A stretch of 64,000 nt of DNA from Leptospira sp. WS58.C1 (GCF_040833995.1 NZ_CP162137.1:620001-684000); one strand, 5' to 3'; shown: positions 27,988 through 38,425, counted from the first letter of the stretch. Numbers and translations: made by a program. Notes: generated from the sequence alone by a model not told the origin.

Positions 27988-29241
27988 TTATTTTCTGGAG
28001 AGAGAATTCTCTTGTATTTTTGCTCCTAACATCAAAGGAGATTCTTTTAATAAAAAAGACAAAGCTAGGTTCAACACACCAAGACCTATGAATATTTTTA
28101 AGAATAGATCGATTCCTAAAAAGTTCAGCCCTAAAATAAAGAAGATCCCTGAAATCTGACCGATCCAGAGTAAAAGCCCTTGCGAAGAAGATTCAGGAGC
28201 GGGAGAAGTGATCTCCGCACAGTATTGGAATCCGATCGGCGCTCCGATCCCAAGTAAAAAAAATCCGATTAAAAATGCTCCGGTTAACACTAAGGTGTAA
28301 TCATTGGCTAAGGAAAATAATAACATTCCGGGTAAAAATCCGGCCATAGAGATCACAAGGAAGGGCTGCCTTTTGCCTACTTTATCGGAAATTAACGGAA
28401 CAAAAATGCCTGCGATAATTCCGGACATAAGCATCATTCCGGCTATTTCTCCCGATTGAGTCATGTTCAGTTGTTTTGTTTCGCAGATCTGATCTATACA
28501 AGTGCTGACTGCATTAAATATTCCTAAACCGATCAGGAATAGGAGAAGGGATTTTCTCATATCTTTTTGGCTTAAGATATGTTTTAAACCTTCGAATACT
28601 TTAAATTTGGAATCCTGCAGATTTGCCCTATCCGGAGCCGTAGGAGGCTTCTCCTTGAAAAATGCTAAAAACAATATCGCTCCTACCAAAGCTATCATTC
28701 CGTAATTCAAAAGTATACCTGGGATCTCCTGAGGATTCGGATTTATTTCTCCCAACATTCTAGGAGTGATTGCCATTACTAAAATAATACCTACAAATTG
28801 CGCCAAGGTTCCGATCGCCACTGCAGTTGCTCTTTCCGTAATCGGGAACCATTGTACGCTTACTTTTGTGACCGCGTTTAATATGAAGGGTTGTGCAATC
28901 GCTAAACCGATCTGAGATGCGATGACTATGCTGAAATTATCTGCATATACTCCTTTGCTTAAGGAGAAAATTCCGGTAAGGGCCGCGCCCACTCCTACTC
29001 CGATCCGAATTCCGTAAGTATCTATGATATAAGAAGCGGGGATTGCCATTAACACGAATACTCCCATGAATATTAGCGAGAGAAGATCTATCTGAAGGCT
29101 TGATACATCGTAAAATACTTTAGCCTCTCTGGCAATCGGCGCAAAAGTCAGCCATTGGATCTGGATAATCGCAGTAATTAACGCGTATAGACCAAGAATC
29201 ACCCATCTGTAGCCGTATACTTTTACCTGGTTTTCACGCAT
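27988..29241 (-). CDS. MFS transporter, 12 segments
   Basis: The 417-residue protein has the major-facilitator layout, with about twelve hydrophobic helices and an internal Asp/Arg loop between segments 6 and 7 (PPTAPDRANLQDSK). Motif-like stretches include DTYGIRIGVGVGAALTG after segment 2 and SDKVGKRQPF after segment 8. The cargo is not predictable. It is convergent with the OYE gene and shares its terminator zone. Confidence 0.75.
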   Translation of the reverse strand: MRENQVKVYGYRWVILGLYALITAIIQIQWLTFAPIAREAKVFYDVSSLQIDLLSLIFMGVFVLMAIPASYIIDTYGIRIGVGVGAALTGIFSLSKGVYADNFSIVIASQIGLAIAQPFILNAVTKVSVQWFPITERATAVAIGTLAQFVGIILVMAITPRMLGEINPNPQEIPGILLNYGMIALVGAILFLAFFKEKPPTAPDRANLQDSKFKVFEGLKHILSQKDMRKSLLLFLIGLGIFNAVSTCIDQICETKQLNMTQSGEIAGMMLMSGIIAGIFVPLISDKVGKRQPFLVISMAGFLPGMLLFSLANDYTLVLTGAFLIGFFLLGIGAPIGFQYCAEITSPAPESSSQGLLLWIGQISGIFFILGLNFLGIDLFLKIFIGLGVLNLALSFLLKESPLMLGAKIQENSLSRK

Positions 29242-29676
29242 AGAAAGCCCCGTTTTTATTTAAATAGTGAAAGATAATAATTCGCATCACTTAGGTCCGA
29301 GGGAATCATCAATATTTGCTCGGAAGTAACAATGACAGTATAAGAGGTGTATGTTCTAGTTCCAAGCAAATTATAATTTTGGAATAAGAAGTACCCGCTA
29401 TTTTCATTCCTAATTATAACGACTTAAATATTATGCGAATAAGTGATTTCGTGAAATGTAAGACGCATATAAGTGCGAGGTAATTCGGTCCTATAATTCC
29501 GTTCTTTTTTACATTACTACAGGTTGTATGTGTGAGATAGTACTTTAAGAAATAAGAAAGTTGTAAGTTTCGATTTTAAAAGAAGGACCGACTTCTTAAA
29601 TTCGGACGTTCGACTTAAACAATGCGGACGACCGTTTTCTTTTTTGCCTTATGATATGAGGTAGTGGAGAAAATTT
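29242..29676. other. 435-base non-coding stretch
   Basis: AT-rich, no ORF with codon bias, no tRNA or strong hairpin. It contains the divergent promoters of the MFS and royal-jelly-type genes. The ATG at 29677 has GTGGAG 8 bases before it. Confidence 0.5.
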
Positions 29677-30771
29677 ATGTTAAAAAAATGGGCTTTGGTC
29701 TTTGTATTGGTTTCTACCATTATAAAATGTGAAACAGGAAATTTAGAAGATAGGACAACGTTACCAAAATATCCGAATACTTCCCTGGAAAAAGTGATCC
29801 AATTGGATCGTCCTCCCGGCAATATTAGCGCTTCCGCTTCCGGAAGGATCTTCTTCTCCTTCTTTCCTCAAGGATCTCCCCCGATCAAAGTAGCGGAGTT
29901 AAAGAACGGTCAGGTTCTTCCTTTCCCGAACCAGAACTTCCAGAAAAATTTTAACACTGTCCTATCGGTGAGAGTGGATGATAAGAATCGGCTCTGGACC
30001 CTGGATTACGGCAATTTAGGATTAACAAGACCGAAAGTTTACGCATTCGATATAGAAACGGGAGCTACGATCCACGAGTATGAATTCCCCGTTTCGATCG
30101 CACCTAAGGATTCTTTGCTCAATGATATGCAGATCGATACGGTAACTGAGACTATCTTTATTACGGATACAAGTCCTTTGATCCCCGATCCTGGTTTAGT
30201 GGTTTATGATATCGCAACCAAAAAAGCAAGAAGGCTTCTAAAAGACCATGTTTCCGTAGTAGGGGAAAGAAACGAGATTGTTGTGAACGGAGCTCCCTTT
30301 CAAGTGGCGGGGGTTTCTATTATATTCAATGCGGACTCCATAGCATTGGACCAAAATAGAGAATGGTTATATTTCGCTCCTTTCACTTCTGGAGAACTAT
30401 ACCGTGCTAAAACCACCGTTTTACGGGATTCTACACTAACCGCAGCCCAATTAGCGGCGCAGGTGGAAGAATATTCTTTAAAAACAATGAGCGACGGTAT
30501 CAGCATCGATACAGGTGGGAATATTTATGTGACCGATGCGGAGCATTCTGCGGTGAACCTGATTGATCCGGATAAGAAGATTACCACATTATTTAAGGAT
30601 CCAAGTTTTCGTTGGCCCGATGGATTCAGCTATGCCCCGGACGGATATATGTATCTAACTTGTAGTGCATTAAACGAAGTCTTTTTACAATTAGATAGTA
30701 CGATCTTAAGTAGAGGACCTTACTATATCTATAGATTCAAACCGGAAGCGGAAGGGATCATAGGTAGATAA
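29677..30771 (+). CDS. Major royal jelly protein/yellow-family lipoprotein
   Basis: After a lipoprotein signal (LVFVLVSTIIKC) comes a beta-propeller: RVDDKNRLWTLDYG (about residues 107-120), a DIETG strand, then SDGISIDTGGNIYVTDAEH and SFRWPDGFSYAPDGYMYLTC. These are close to the MRJP/yellow fold, usually R-x-WVLDSG, FDLKTG and WPDGLxI. Bacterial members are of unsettled role, often near sugar or aldehyde metabolism; the SMP-30 gluconolactonase fold is the alternative. It is followed by a GC-rich repeat. Confidence 0.65.
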   Translation: MLKKWALVFVLVSTIIKCETGNLEDRTTLPKYPNTSLEKVIQLDRPPGNISASASGRIFFSFFPQGSPPIKVAELKNGQVLPFPNQNFQKNFNTVLSVRVDDKNRLWTLDYGNLGLTRPKVYAFDIETGATIHEYEFPVSIAPKDSLLNDMQIDTVTETIFITDTSPLIPDPGLVVYDIATKKARRLLKDHVSVVGERNEIVVNGAPFQVAGVSIIFNADSIALDQNREWLYFAPFTSGELYRAKTTVLRDSTLTAAQLAAQVEEYSLKTMSDGISIDTGGNIYVTDAEHSAVNLIDPDKKITTLFKDPSFRWPDGFSYAPDGYMYLTCSALNEVFLQLDSTILSRGPYYIYRFKPEAEGIIGR

Positions 30772-30793
30772 TTTCTTTATTGGATGAGTTAGT

Positions 30794-30892
30794 GCGACTC
30801 TCTCGCTTCGCGAGAGATCGCGCTGCTTCGGATTCGCGCATTCGCGCTCATCCGGGCAAAGCCCGGACTAAAGTCCTGCGCATCGCTGTCGC
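30794..30892. repeat. GC-rich intergenic repeat, copy 2
   Basis: It starts GCGACTCTCTCGCTT and ends ATCGCTGTCGC, so it matches copy 1 (10100-10195) in both ends and length. Two strong hairpins lie inside: CTCTCGC/GCGAGAG (30800-30816) and TCCGGGC/GCCCGGA (30851-30867). Confidence 0.6.
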
Positions 30893-30912
30893 GGTCGTCT
30901 GACGCGATTCTG

Positions 30913-30940
30913 TTGACACGAAAGGACAATCGTATATAAC
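30913..30940 (+). promoter_or_regulatory. Sigma-70-type promoter of the FGGY kinase gene
   Basis: TTGACA (30913-30918), 16 bases, then TATAAC (30935-30940), close to consensus. The transcript would start near 30947 and carry a roughly 120-base leader that includes two TTCTAGAA palindromes and the 28-bp palindrome. Confidence 0.55.
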
Positions 30941-30950
30941 CGCCTCCTTA

Positions 30951-30970
30951 TTCTAGAAAACATTCTAGAA
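30951..30970. promoter_or_regulatory. Two TTCTAGAA palindromes
   Basis: TTCTAGAA occurs at 30951-30958 and 30963-30970, 12 bases apart (about one helical turn), just downstream of the predicted start of transcription. They may be two half-sites of a binding protein. Confidence 0.35.
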
Positions 30971-31005
30971 AAAAGGATTGCCCTTTTGGGAGGCCTTTTC
31001 ATTCT

Positions 31006-31033
31006 CCAGATGAGTGAGCGCTCACTCATCTGG
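31006..31033. promoter_or_regulatory. 28-bp perfect palindrome, candidate TetR operator
   Basis: The half-site CCAGATGAGTGAGC (31006-31019) is followed immediately by its exact reverse complement. It contains TGAGTGAGCGCTCACTCA, an arrangement typical of TetR-family operators. It is 36 bases before the kinase start, between the promoter and the ATG, where a repressor would block transcription. A TetR gene follows the kinase. Confidence 0.65.
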
Positions 31034-31069
31034 CATATTGCCACTGCTGGGCCTCGGAGGATCTACTGC

Positions 31070-32686
31070 ATGAAATCAAAAGTCTATGTTTTGGCTTACG
31101 ATATAGGAACTACCGGGACCAAAACTTGCCTATTTGAAATTGGTAATAGACTGACTCTTGTACATTCCGCTAGCCAAGAATACGGACTCACTCTTTTAGA
31201 GGGAGGAGGAGTGGAACAAGACCCTCAAGATTGGTGGAATTCTATGAGAGATACCACTGCCCAAGTCTTAAAAGAATCCAAACTCGATCCGGCTGAAATT
31301 CGTGGGATCTCTTTTTGTTCCCAAATGCAAGGTCTCGTTTTAGTGGATAAGGATCTAAAACCGGTCCGTCCGGCAATGAGTTATATGGACCAAAGAGCCG
31401 GCGAAGAAATGAAAAAAGGGATAGAGCATGGGATCAAGATAGAAGGTTTAAATGCTTATAAACTTCTTCGTTCCTTACAGATCACCGGAGCGGTTGCCGG
31501 AAGTGTAAAAGATCCATTATGGAAATATAAATGGGTCGAGGCAAAAGAAGCCGAAAAATTTGCGAGAGTCCATAAGTGGTTGGATGTGAAAGATTATCTG
31601 ACTACCAGATGTACCGGCAGAGCTACCATGACCTTGGATTCCGCGTTTGCAACTTTCTTATATGATTCTCGTCCTGGAAAAAGCCGTTGGCATAAGGGAC
31701 TCTGTAAAATGTTCGGAGTCCGTCCGGAACATCTTCCCGATCTCATCCAATCCACGGACCTAATCGGCGGACTGACCGAGATTTCTGCAAAAGAACTAGG
31801 GCTCAAAGAAGGAACTGCGGTTTTCGGCGGAGGAGGGGATGCCACTCTGATCGGTATCGGAGCCGGCGCGGTAGAAGAAGGTGACACTCATATTTATGCG
31901 GGAACTTCCGGTTGGGTCTCTACGGTAACTAAAAAAAGGACTGTGGATATCAATGCGAGGATAGCGTCTATCGTAGGTGCTAGAGCGGGTTATTATAATT
32001 ATTTCGGAGAACAGGAAACCTCGGGTAAATGTCTGCAATGGGTTAAGGACCATCTTGCCCTGGACGAGATAGATGTTTATTTAGAAAAAAAGAATGTAAC
32101 GGAAGGAGAGGATGCGGTTCACGAAAGCCTTTTCGCATTCTTATTCGAATCTATCAAGGATACTCCCGCTGGAAGCGACGGGGTGATCTTCACTCCTTGG
32201 CTGCATGGAAACCGTTGTCCGTTCGAAGACCCTGCAGCAAGAGGAATGTTTTTTAATATAGGTCTGGATACGGGAAAAAGAAAACTGATCCGGTCCGTGA
32301 TCGAAGGGATTTCCTTTCATAAACGCTGGATCTTAGAATTATCTCAGGCTAAAGTCCCTGCTTCTTCCACCGTCCGATTTGTGGGCGGGGTGGCACGTTC
32401 TCCTATCATTTGCCAGATCTTGGCGGATATTACGGGCAAAACGATAGAAACTATCGACCATCCTCAAAATGCAGGAGCAACGGGAGCGGCAGCGATCGCT
32501 GCATTAGGATTAGGTAAAATTCATTCTTTCGAAGAGATCAAAAATTTAATACCTAGTAAGCAAAGATGGATCCCGAATCCGGCGAACAAACCGGTTTATG
32601 ATCGGAATTTTTCCGTGTTCAAAAAATTATACGAGGCTAATAAAGCGCATTACGCAATCTTAAATACATATAATATCCTGCCATAA
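31070..32686 (+). CDS. FGGY-family carbohydrate kinase (xylulokinase-like)
   Basis: ATP-dependent sugar kinase with the FGGY signatures: AYDIGTTGTKTCLFE near the N-terminus (phosphate-1), SFCSQMQG, a substrate domain (SYMDQRAGEEM), then FVGGVARSPIICQILADITG and PQNAGATGAAAIAALGLG. Xylulose, ribulose or glycerol are possible substrates; the sequence looks closest to xylulokinase. About 539 residues from the preferred Met at 31070, which follows CGGAGGA by 8 bases. No transporter or isomerase is adjacent, so it is a stand-alone pathway step. The operator upstream suggests TetR control. Confidence 0.8.
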   Translation: MKSKVYVLAYDIGTTGTKTCLFEIGNRLTLVHSASQEYGLTLLEGGGVEQDPQDWWNSMRDTTAQVLKESKLDPAEIRGISFCSQMQGLVLVDKDLKPVRPAMSYMDQRAGEEMKKGIEHGIKIEGLNAYKLLRSLQITGAVAGSVKDPLWKYKWVEAKEAEKFARVHKWLDVKDYLTTRCTGRATMTLDSAFATFLYDSRPGKSRWHKGLCKMFGVRPEHLPDLIQSTDLIGGLTEISAKELGLKEGTAVFGGGGDATLIGIGAGAVEEGDTHIYAGTSGWVSTVTKKRTVDINARIASIVGARAGYYNYFGEQETSGKCLQWVKDHLALDEIDVYLEKKNVTEGEDAVHESLFAFLFESIKDTPAGSDGVIFTPWLHGNRCPFEDPAARGMFFNIGLDTGKRKLIRSVIEGISFHKRWILELSQAKVPASSTVRFVGGVARSPIICQILADITGKTIETIDHPQNAGATGAAAIAALGLGKIHSFEEIKNLIPSKQRWIPNPANKPVYDRNFSVFKKLYEANKAHYAILNTYNILP

Positions 32687-32815
32687 AAGGGGGGAGGATA
32701 TTGAAGCCTAAAATTAGATGCTTATCGATAGTGTACGTTTAGAGAAGGAATATAAATAAAAAGGACCGAGTGTATCCCATAAGGGATTCTTTGTGAAATG
32801 AACAATAGTGTATGG

Positions 32816-32838
32816 ATATTTTTGAGATTCAAAAATAT
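32816..32838. promoter_or_regulatory. Inverted repeat before the second TetR gene
   Basis: ATATTTTTGA and TCAAAAATAT are perfect inverted arms around GAT, ending 35 bases before the TetR start. It is placed for autoregulation. Confidence 0.5.
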
Positions 32839-32873
32839 TATTCGCGAACTCGGTTCAGGCAGGGTGTCAACAA

Positions 32874-33548
32874 ATGAAGAGAATAGAACAGTCCAATCGA
32901 GTTCGGGGGAAAATTTTAGAAGTATCCCGAAAACTTTTCGTAAGCGAAGGATATGAAAAGGCAACCATTCGTAGGATCATCGAGGAAGCAGAGATCACTA
33001 CGGGAAGCTTATATCATTTTTTCAAGAATAAGGAAGAGATACTCCTCGCGATCGCAAGCGAAGTATTCAACGAAGCGGGTGAGACCGCAGAACGTCTGGT
33101 CGGCGAAATGGATCCTCCTTTGGTTTTTGCAATGGAAGTCGGATTACAATTTTATCTTTGCCAGAAAAAAATTACCATCGCGGAAACTTACTTGGCGGCG
33201 TATAAGACCCAAGGTGTTACCGATATGATCGGGAACCGCGGTTCTCATAGAAGCAAAGCTTTATTCGAAAAATATAATCCTGAATTCGACGAACAAGAAT
33301 ACTTGATCCGTACTTTGGCTTTCAGAGGAGTATTTCAAAGCCTTTTGGAAGAAATGGTGTATTCCGGAAAAATTGACAGACTCAGAATGATGGCTACGGT
33401 CATACAATTGGGCCTGACTACATTCGGAGTTCCCAAAGAAGAAATGGAAATCGCATTACAAAAAACGTTCCGACTTCTGAAAGAAAGAGCCTCCGAGATA
33501 GAAGCGCTTGCAGAAGGACTACTACAAATTTTCGTAAACGGACGATAA
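32874..33548 (+). CDS. TetR/AcrR-family transcriptional regulator
   Basis: The HTH is ILEVSRKLFVSEGYEKATIR, then RIIEEAEITTGSLYHFFKNK at residues 14-55. The remaining part is a helical effector domain, with YKTQGVTD and LEEMVYSGKIDRL. It lies 187 bases after the FGGY kinase gene on the same strand and could control it through the palindrome at 31006, or itself through that at 32816. The effector is unknown. Confidence 0.8.
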   Translation: MKRIEQSNRVRGKILEVSRKLFVSEGYEKATIRRIIEEAEITTGSLYHFFKNKEEILLAIASEVFNEAGETAERLVGEMDPPLVFAMEVGLQFYLCQKKITIAETYLAAYKTQGVTDMIGNRGSHRSKALFEKYNPEFDEQEYLIRTLAFRGVFQSLLEEMVYSGKIDRLRMMATVIQLGLTTFGVPKEEMEIALQKTFRLLKERASEIEALAEGLLQIFVNGR

Positions 33549-33568
33549 AATGCAAGACTGACGAGAGA

Positions 33569-35581
33569 TTAAACTCTCGAAAGTCTTTCTTCCATTCCTT
33601 CCGCCACCTTACGAACGTCTTTTTTATTGATGACCACCTCGTAAGCGGCATACATGATAGGGACCTCGTTTGGATCGATTTTCATTAGGTTCGGCATTAC
33701 CTTCAATCCATAGAATCCGTTAGACATCTTTTCGGAAGGATGACCGTTTGCTATATCGTATCCGGTCTTTCTGTCTTTTGCATCCGTTCCGAAACAAGAT
33801 AACATAAAGTCGGTCAAACCGGATAGACCTTGGAATGTTTCCGGTTTTCCTCCCATCTGCACTCCCACTTTTACCATCTCGTTAAAGAAACGATTGGAAA
33901 GATGGAAGAGTGAATTGTCCACATTCCCACCCAGAGTCTGTTGGAAATAACCTTCTACAATTCCCATTACCAAAGCGTAAATTGTTTTGAGCGCCCCGCC
34001 AAGCTGGACTCCCTTTACGTCCGTAGGAATGATCGCAGGTCTCGGAAAAATATAACCTGTAGTTAATAATTTTTGAATACGAGGGATCAGACTTTCGTTC
34101 ACTGCCGCGATCTCGAATCCTGAAATTTTTCTTTCCATGATCTGATCCGGATAAGAAGCCCCGGAAATCACTCCGATCCTGTCGTCTTCTATACCTAAAC
34201 CGTGTTGTAGATCGTCCAGGATTAAACCTGCACTCGTAAATCCTTTGATAATATTGAAAAATGGAGCCTTGTTCTTAGAAAGATAAGGTTGCAGATCCGG
34301 ATAAATCGTATGCAATTCCCAAGGATTGGTCCCTTGGATAAACAAGGTTGCGGTTTTTAATTCTTCCGGATCGGAGGTGAATGTCAGGTTCGGAGGAAGT
34401 TTATAAAGGGAATACGTTCTGAGATCCCTTCTTTCCGCATTGGACTGAGATGTGTATTCTTGGTCCGGATGATAGACTAGAACGCTGATATCTTTATTCG
34501 CCAATACGGTTGCTATCGCAATTCCCATACTGCTGTTTCCGATCACTACCACTTTTTCTTTCGGTTCTTTCGGGACTTTGATCAGTTTGTTTTGGTCCCT
34601 GGCATCCGCACTATACAAGTTCCTATAAATACCATGTTGGTGTTTGTTCAGATTTTGTCCTACAAGCAGAGCTAAATTATCGATCAGGAATTGTTTTTTG
34701 TCTCCATGTTCCGGGAAAGGAAGATGTTCTATATCTTTAGGGAAATGGGCCATTTCCTTTTTGGATAATTCCCCGACTAATACCGGTTTGCCGATGGTAA
34801 GTTTACCCGCTACTTGGTTGAAGAGTAAACTTGTGGTAGGAAGGATCTTGTCCGTCTTCTCCAAAGAAATGGGAAGAATAACCTTATTCGCAACATAGTG
34901 ATAGACAGTGTCCACAAAAGGCATCAGTCTTCCGTCCCTGGATCGGGTTCCTTCCGGGAAGATGGCAGCGATCTTTCCTTCCTGTTGCAGTTTTTGAGAA
35001 TGTCTAAAGGCCCTCATATTAATTTTGGTCATCACATCGGAAAGACTCGGGTTATCCGCCATGTCTCTTTTGGAGCAGACCAAAAGAGTTCCGAACATAT
35101 AGAGTCCGAGCCTAGTAAAATCAGGTTCGTAAGCCAATCGTCCCGCGATAAACACCAATTGTTCCGCGACTTCTCTACCTTCCGGCGAAGCATGATATAA
35201 TAGTTGGAAGATTGCAGGAGCGTCCAAATGGCTGAGGTGGTTGGAAATCAAGGTAACCGGGTATTTTCCGATCAAAGGTTTTACTGCGCTTAAGTTTTCG
35301 ATGCCTTCTACCGTAAAAAATTTCATGATGGGAGAAAGAAATTCGATCATGAACTCTCTGGCTTTCTTTTCAGGCGGGGTGTACACACCTATTCTTTCCA
35401 AAGAGGACGGATCCTTAAAAACATCCATGACCGGAGGCATCGGAGTAACGGAACAAAGATAAAGAAATTTCTGAAGTATCTTTTTCGCCTCTTCTTCGCT
35501 CATCCCTGATCTTTTGAATAGGTGAATGTTCTCGAAGAATTCCTTCTGCCATCTTCCGACGGATTGTTCTTTTTCTGCCAT
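33569..35581 (-). CDS. Fused glycerol-3-phosphate acyltransferase and NAD(P)-glycerol-3-phosphate dehydrogenase
   Basis: The N-terminal 320 residues are a PlsB/PlsC-type acyltransferase: NHLSHLDAP with His115-x4-Asp120 and FPEGTRSRDG (208-217). From about residue 343 a GpsA-type dehydrogenase follows: VVVIGNSSMGIAIATVLANK as nucleotide site, NIIKGFTSAG with the catalytic Lys, LGGALKTIYALVMGI with the second Lys (the usual Asn after it is Thr) and LSGLTDFMLSC. One chain would thus make glycerol-3-phosphate from dihydroxyacetone phosphate and acylate it, the first steps of phospholipid synthesis. No frameshift separates the halves. Fusions of this kind are not common. It is divergent from the HisZ-like gene. 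Confidence 0.85.
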   Translation of the reverse strand: MAEKEQSVGRWQKEFFENIHLFKRSGMSEEEAKKILQKFLYLCSVTPMPPVMDVFKDPSSLERIGVYTPPEKKAREFMIEFLSPIMKFFTVEGIENLSAVKPLIGKYPVTLISNHLSHLDAPAIFQLLYHASPEGREVAEQLVFIAGRLAYEPDFTRLGLYMFGTLLVCSKRDMADNPSLSDVMTKINMRAFRHSQKLQQEGKIAAIFPEGTRSRDGRLMPFVDTVYHYVANKVILPISLEKTDKILPTTSLLFNQVAGKLTIGKPVLVGELSKKEMAHFPKDIEHLPFPEHGDKKQFLIDNLALLVGQNLNKHQHGIYRNLYSADARDQNKLIKVPKEPKEKVVVIGNSSMGIAIATVLANKDISVLVYHPDQEYTSQSNAERRDLRTYSLYKLPPNLTFTSDPEELKTATLFIQGTNPWELHTIYPDLQPYLSKNKAPFFNIIKGFTSAGLILDDLQHGLGIEDDRIGVISGASYPDQIMERKISGFEIAAVNESLIPRIQKLLTTGYIFPRPAIIPTDVKGVQLGGALKTIYALVMGIVEGYFQQTLGGNVDNSLFHLSNRFFNEMVKVGVQMGGKPETFQGLSGLTDFMLSCFGTDAKDRKTGYDIANGHPSEKMSNGFYGLKVMPNLMKIDPNEVPIMYAAYEVVINKKDVRKVAEGMEERLSRV

Positions 35582-35779
35582 GATACGTCTCTGTCTTTAG
35601 GTCTTGCGGTTAATCTGGTTTCGGTGCTTAGAGCTCGAACTTTAAGGTTCGATACACGATTTCCGGAGAATACTTTCTATCCTTGGAAGGCTTATTGTCA
35701 TTCTATTTTTTGGGAAAAACGATTTGAATTCTACCCTAGCCAAAAGGAACTGTTCTTTGGGGCTTTTCGTAAAGAACAG

Positions 35780-36844
35780 ATGACACATAATCCTCCAGAG
35801 TTTAGTGAGAAAAAATGGATCCCGGACGGATTTCATTTTTTCGGACCGAACGAGAGTTCGGAAAGAAGGGAACTTCTAAATTCCCTGAGTTCCAAGCTCC
35901 AAGAATTCAAGTACTCTGAGGTATTTTTACCTTCTTTTGATTATTCATCTTCTTTTTTGCTTACCATGTCGGCGGAAGACTCCTCTGCTCTATATCGATT
36001 CAGGGATTCCGATGGAAATGAGATCTCTCCCAGCGCTGATCTAACCGTCCAAGCTGTAAAAGGTATGGCAGGTTTTGCGCACCGCAAAGAAAACCAACGT
36101 ATTTTTTATCAGGGAAAAATTTTCAGGGACTACGGACGTAAAAGCGGTTCTAGAAAGGAGATCCTACAAGTGGGCGCGGAACATATAGGCGGTTCCGGTG
36201 CTCCGGCTATTTTAGGAATTTTGAAAGAGATTTCCGGATTATTCTCCGGAATTAAACTGCGTTCGCCATTAACCGTAGTGCTCGGTAACGTCGGGGTTTT
36301 TCATTCCGTTCTGGAGTCTTTGGAACTTTCCAGAGCTGAAAAAAGGCAATTGTCGTTTTTATTATATAGGAAGAATCTTCCGGAGATCAGTCGTTTTCTG
36401 GAAAGCCGAAACGCTTCCAGGATATTTCCGGTTTTAGAATCTTTGTGTTTGGGATTTGTTTCTCATAAGGAAGATCTAAGCAAAAAATTCGCTTCTTTAG
36501 GACTTTCTAATTCTTTCCAAAAGATTATCGCTGAAACGGCGGAAATTATAGGTTCACTCGGCGAAACTCCAGGTGTGGAATTCTGTTCCGATTATACTCT
36601 TATTCCGGATTTGGAATATTATACCGGATTCGTTTTCCAAGGGTATGTTTCCGGAAGTTCGGAACCTGTTCTAACCGGAGGAGCTTACGACCATTTGTAC
36701 GAATTATTCTCCGGAACCCAAAAAGACGCCTGCGGATATGCGATCAATGTAGATGCATTGGAAGCGGTGTTGGACCAATCGGTAAAAGGCAATTTTGGCG
36801 GAGATCCAAATAAGAGACATGTCAATCGATTGGACCGACTGTAA
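35780..36844 (+). CDS. hisZ: ATP phosphoribosyltransferase regulatory subunit-like (HisZ)
   Basis: A class II aminoacyl-tRNA synthetase-like fold without tRNA-ligase motifs: PDGFHFFGPNESSERRELLN, LTVQAVKGMAGFAHRK, GKIFRDYG and LIPDLEYYTGFVFQGYVSG. HisZ joins short-form HisG to start histidine synthesis. Met at 35780 gives 355 residues, the usual size; the ORF is open to 35522 but would then lie over the start of the divergent gene and add 86 unrelated residues. It is followed by purA, 56 bases on, and hisG is not in the window. Confidence 0.8.
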   Translation: MTHNPPEFSEKKWIPDGFHFFGPNESSERRELLNSLSSKLQEFKYSEVFLPSFDYSSSFLLTMSAEDSSALYRFRDSDGNEISPSADLTVQAVKGMAGFAHRKENQRIFYQGKIFRDYGRKSGSRKEILQVGAEHIGGSGAPAILGILKEISGLFSGIKLRSPLTVVLGNVGVFHSVLESLELSRAEKRQLSFLLYRKNLPEISRFLESRNASRIFPVLESLCLGFVSHKEDLSKKFASLGLSNSFQKIIAETAEIIGSLGETPGVEFCSDYTLIPDLEYYTGFVFQGYVSGSSEPVLTGGAYDHLYELFSGTQKDACGYAINVDALEAVLDQSVKGNFGGDPNKRHVNRLDRL

Positions 36845-36888
36845 TTATATGCAAAAATTGAAATTATATACAAAAGAAACAGGAATGA

Positions 36889-38175
<1,287 letters not shown>

Positions 38176-38292
38176 AATTGGACAAAAATTTTCATCTAGT
38201 TCGCCTTCGCAAGCGGGCTTCAGGAGAGAAGCGACTATATTTTTTTCGTTTAGAAACTTCTCCAAACTGGTAAAAAACTATTGGAAATTCGT

Positions 38293-38320
38293 TTGACCAG
38301 CGAGGGCCGAAAAATATCGT
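38293..38320 (+). promoter_or_regulatory. Promoter of the tRNA-Lys/tRNA-Glu genes
   Basis: TTGACC (38293-38298), 16 bases, then TATCGT (38315-38320). Transcription would start about 12 bases before the tRNA. Confidence 0.45.
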
Positions 38321-38332
38321 GTTCTTACGTTC

Positions 38333-38405
38333 GAGTCGTTAGCTCAGTCGGTAGAGCATCTCACTTTTAATGAGAGGGTCTTGGGTTCGAATCCCAAACG
38401 ACTCA
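38333..38405 (+). tRNA. tRNA-Lys (TTT)
   Basis: GAGTCGT opens the acceptor stem and ACGACTC closes it, with discriminator A. The anticodon arm CTCACTTTTAATGAG carries TTT and the T-arm is GGGTTCGAATCCC. Confidence 0.95.
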
Positions 38406-38425
38406 AGGCTTGAGCTAAATTAAAC

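Noticed and set aside
33418..33651. 77-residue ORF on the minus strand over the end of the second tetR
   Set aside because: Shadow of the tetR gene and of the convergent fusion end; no motif.
35522..35779. N-terminal extension of the HisZ-like ORF
   Set aside because: The added 86 residues do not resemble the family and run over the start of the divergent fused gene; Met at 35780 gives the normal size.
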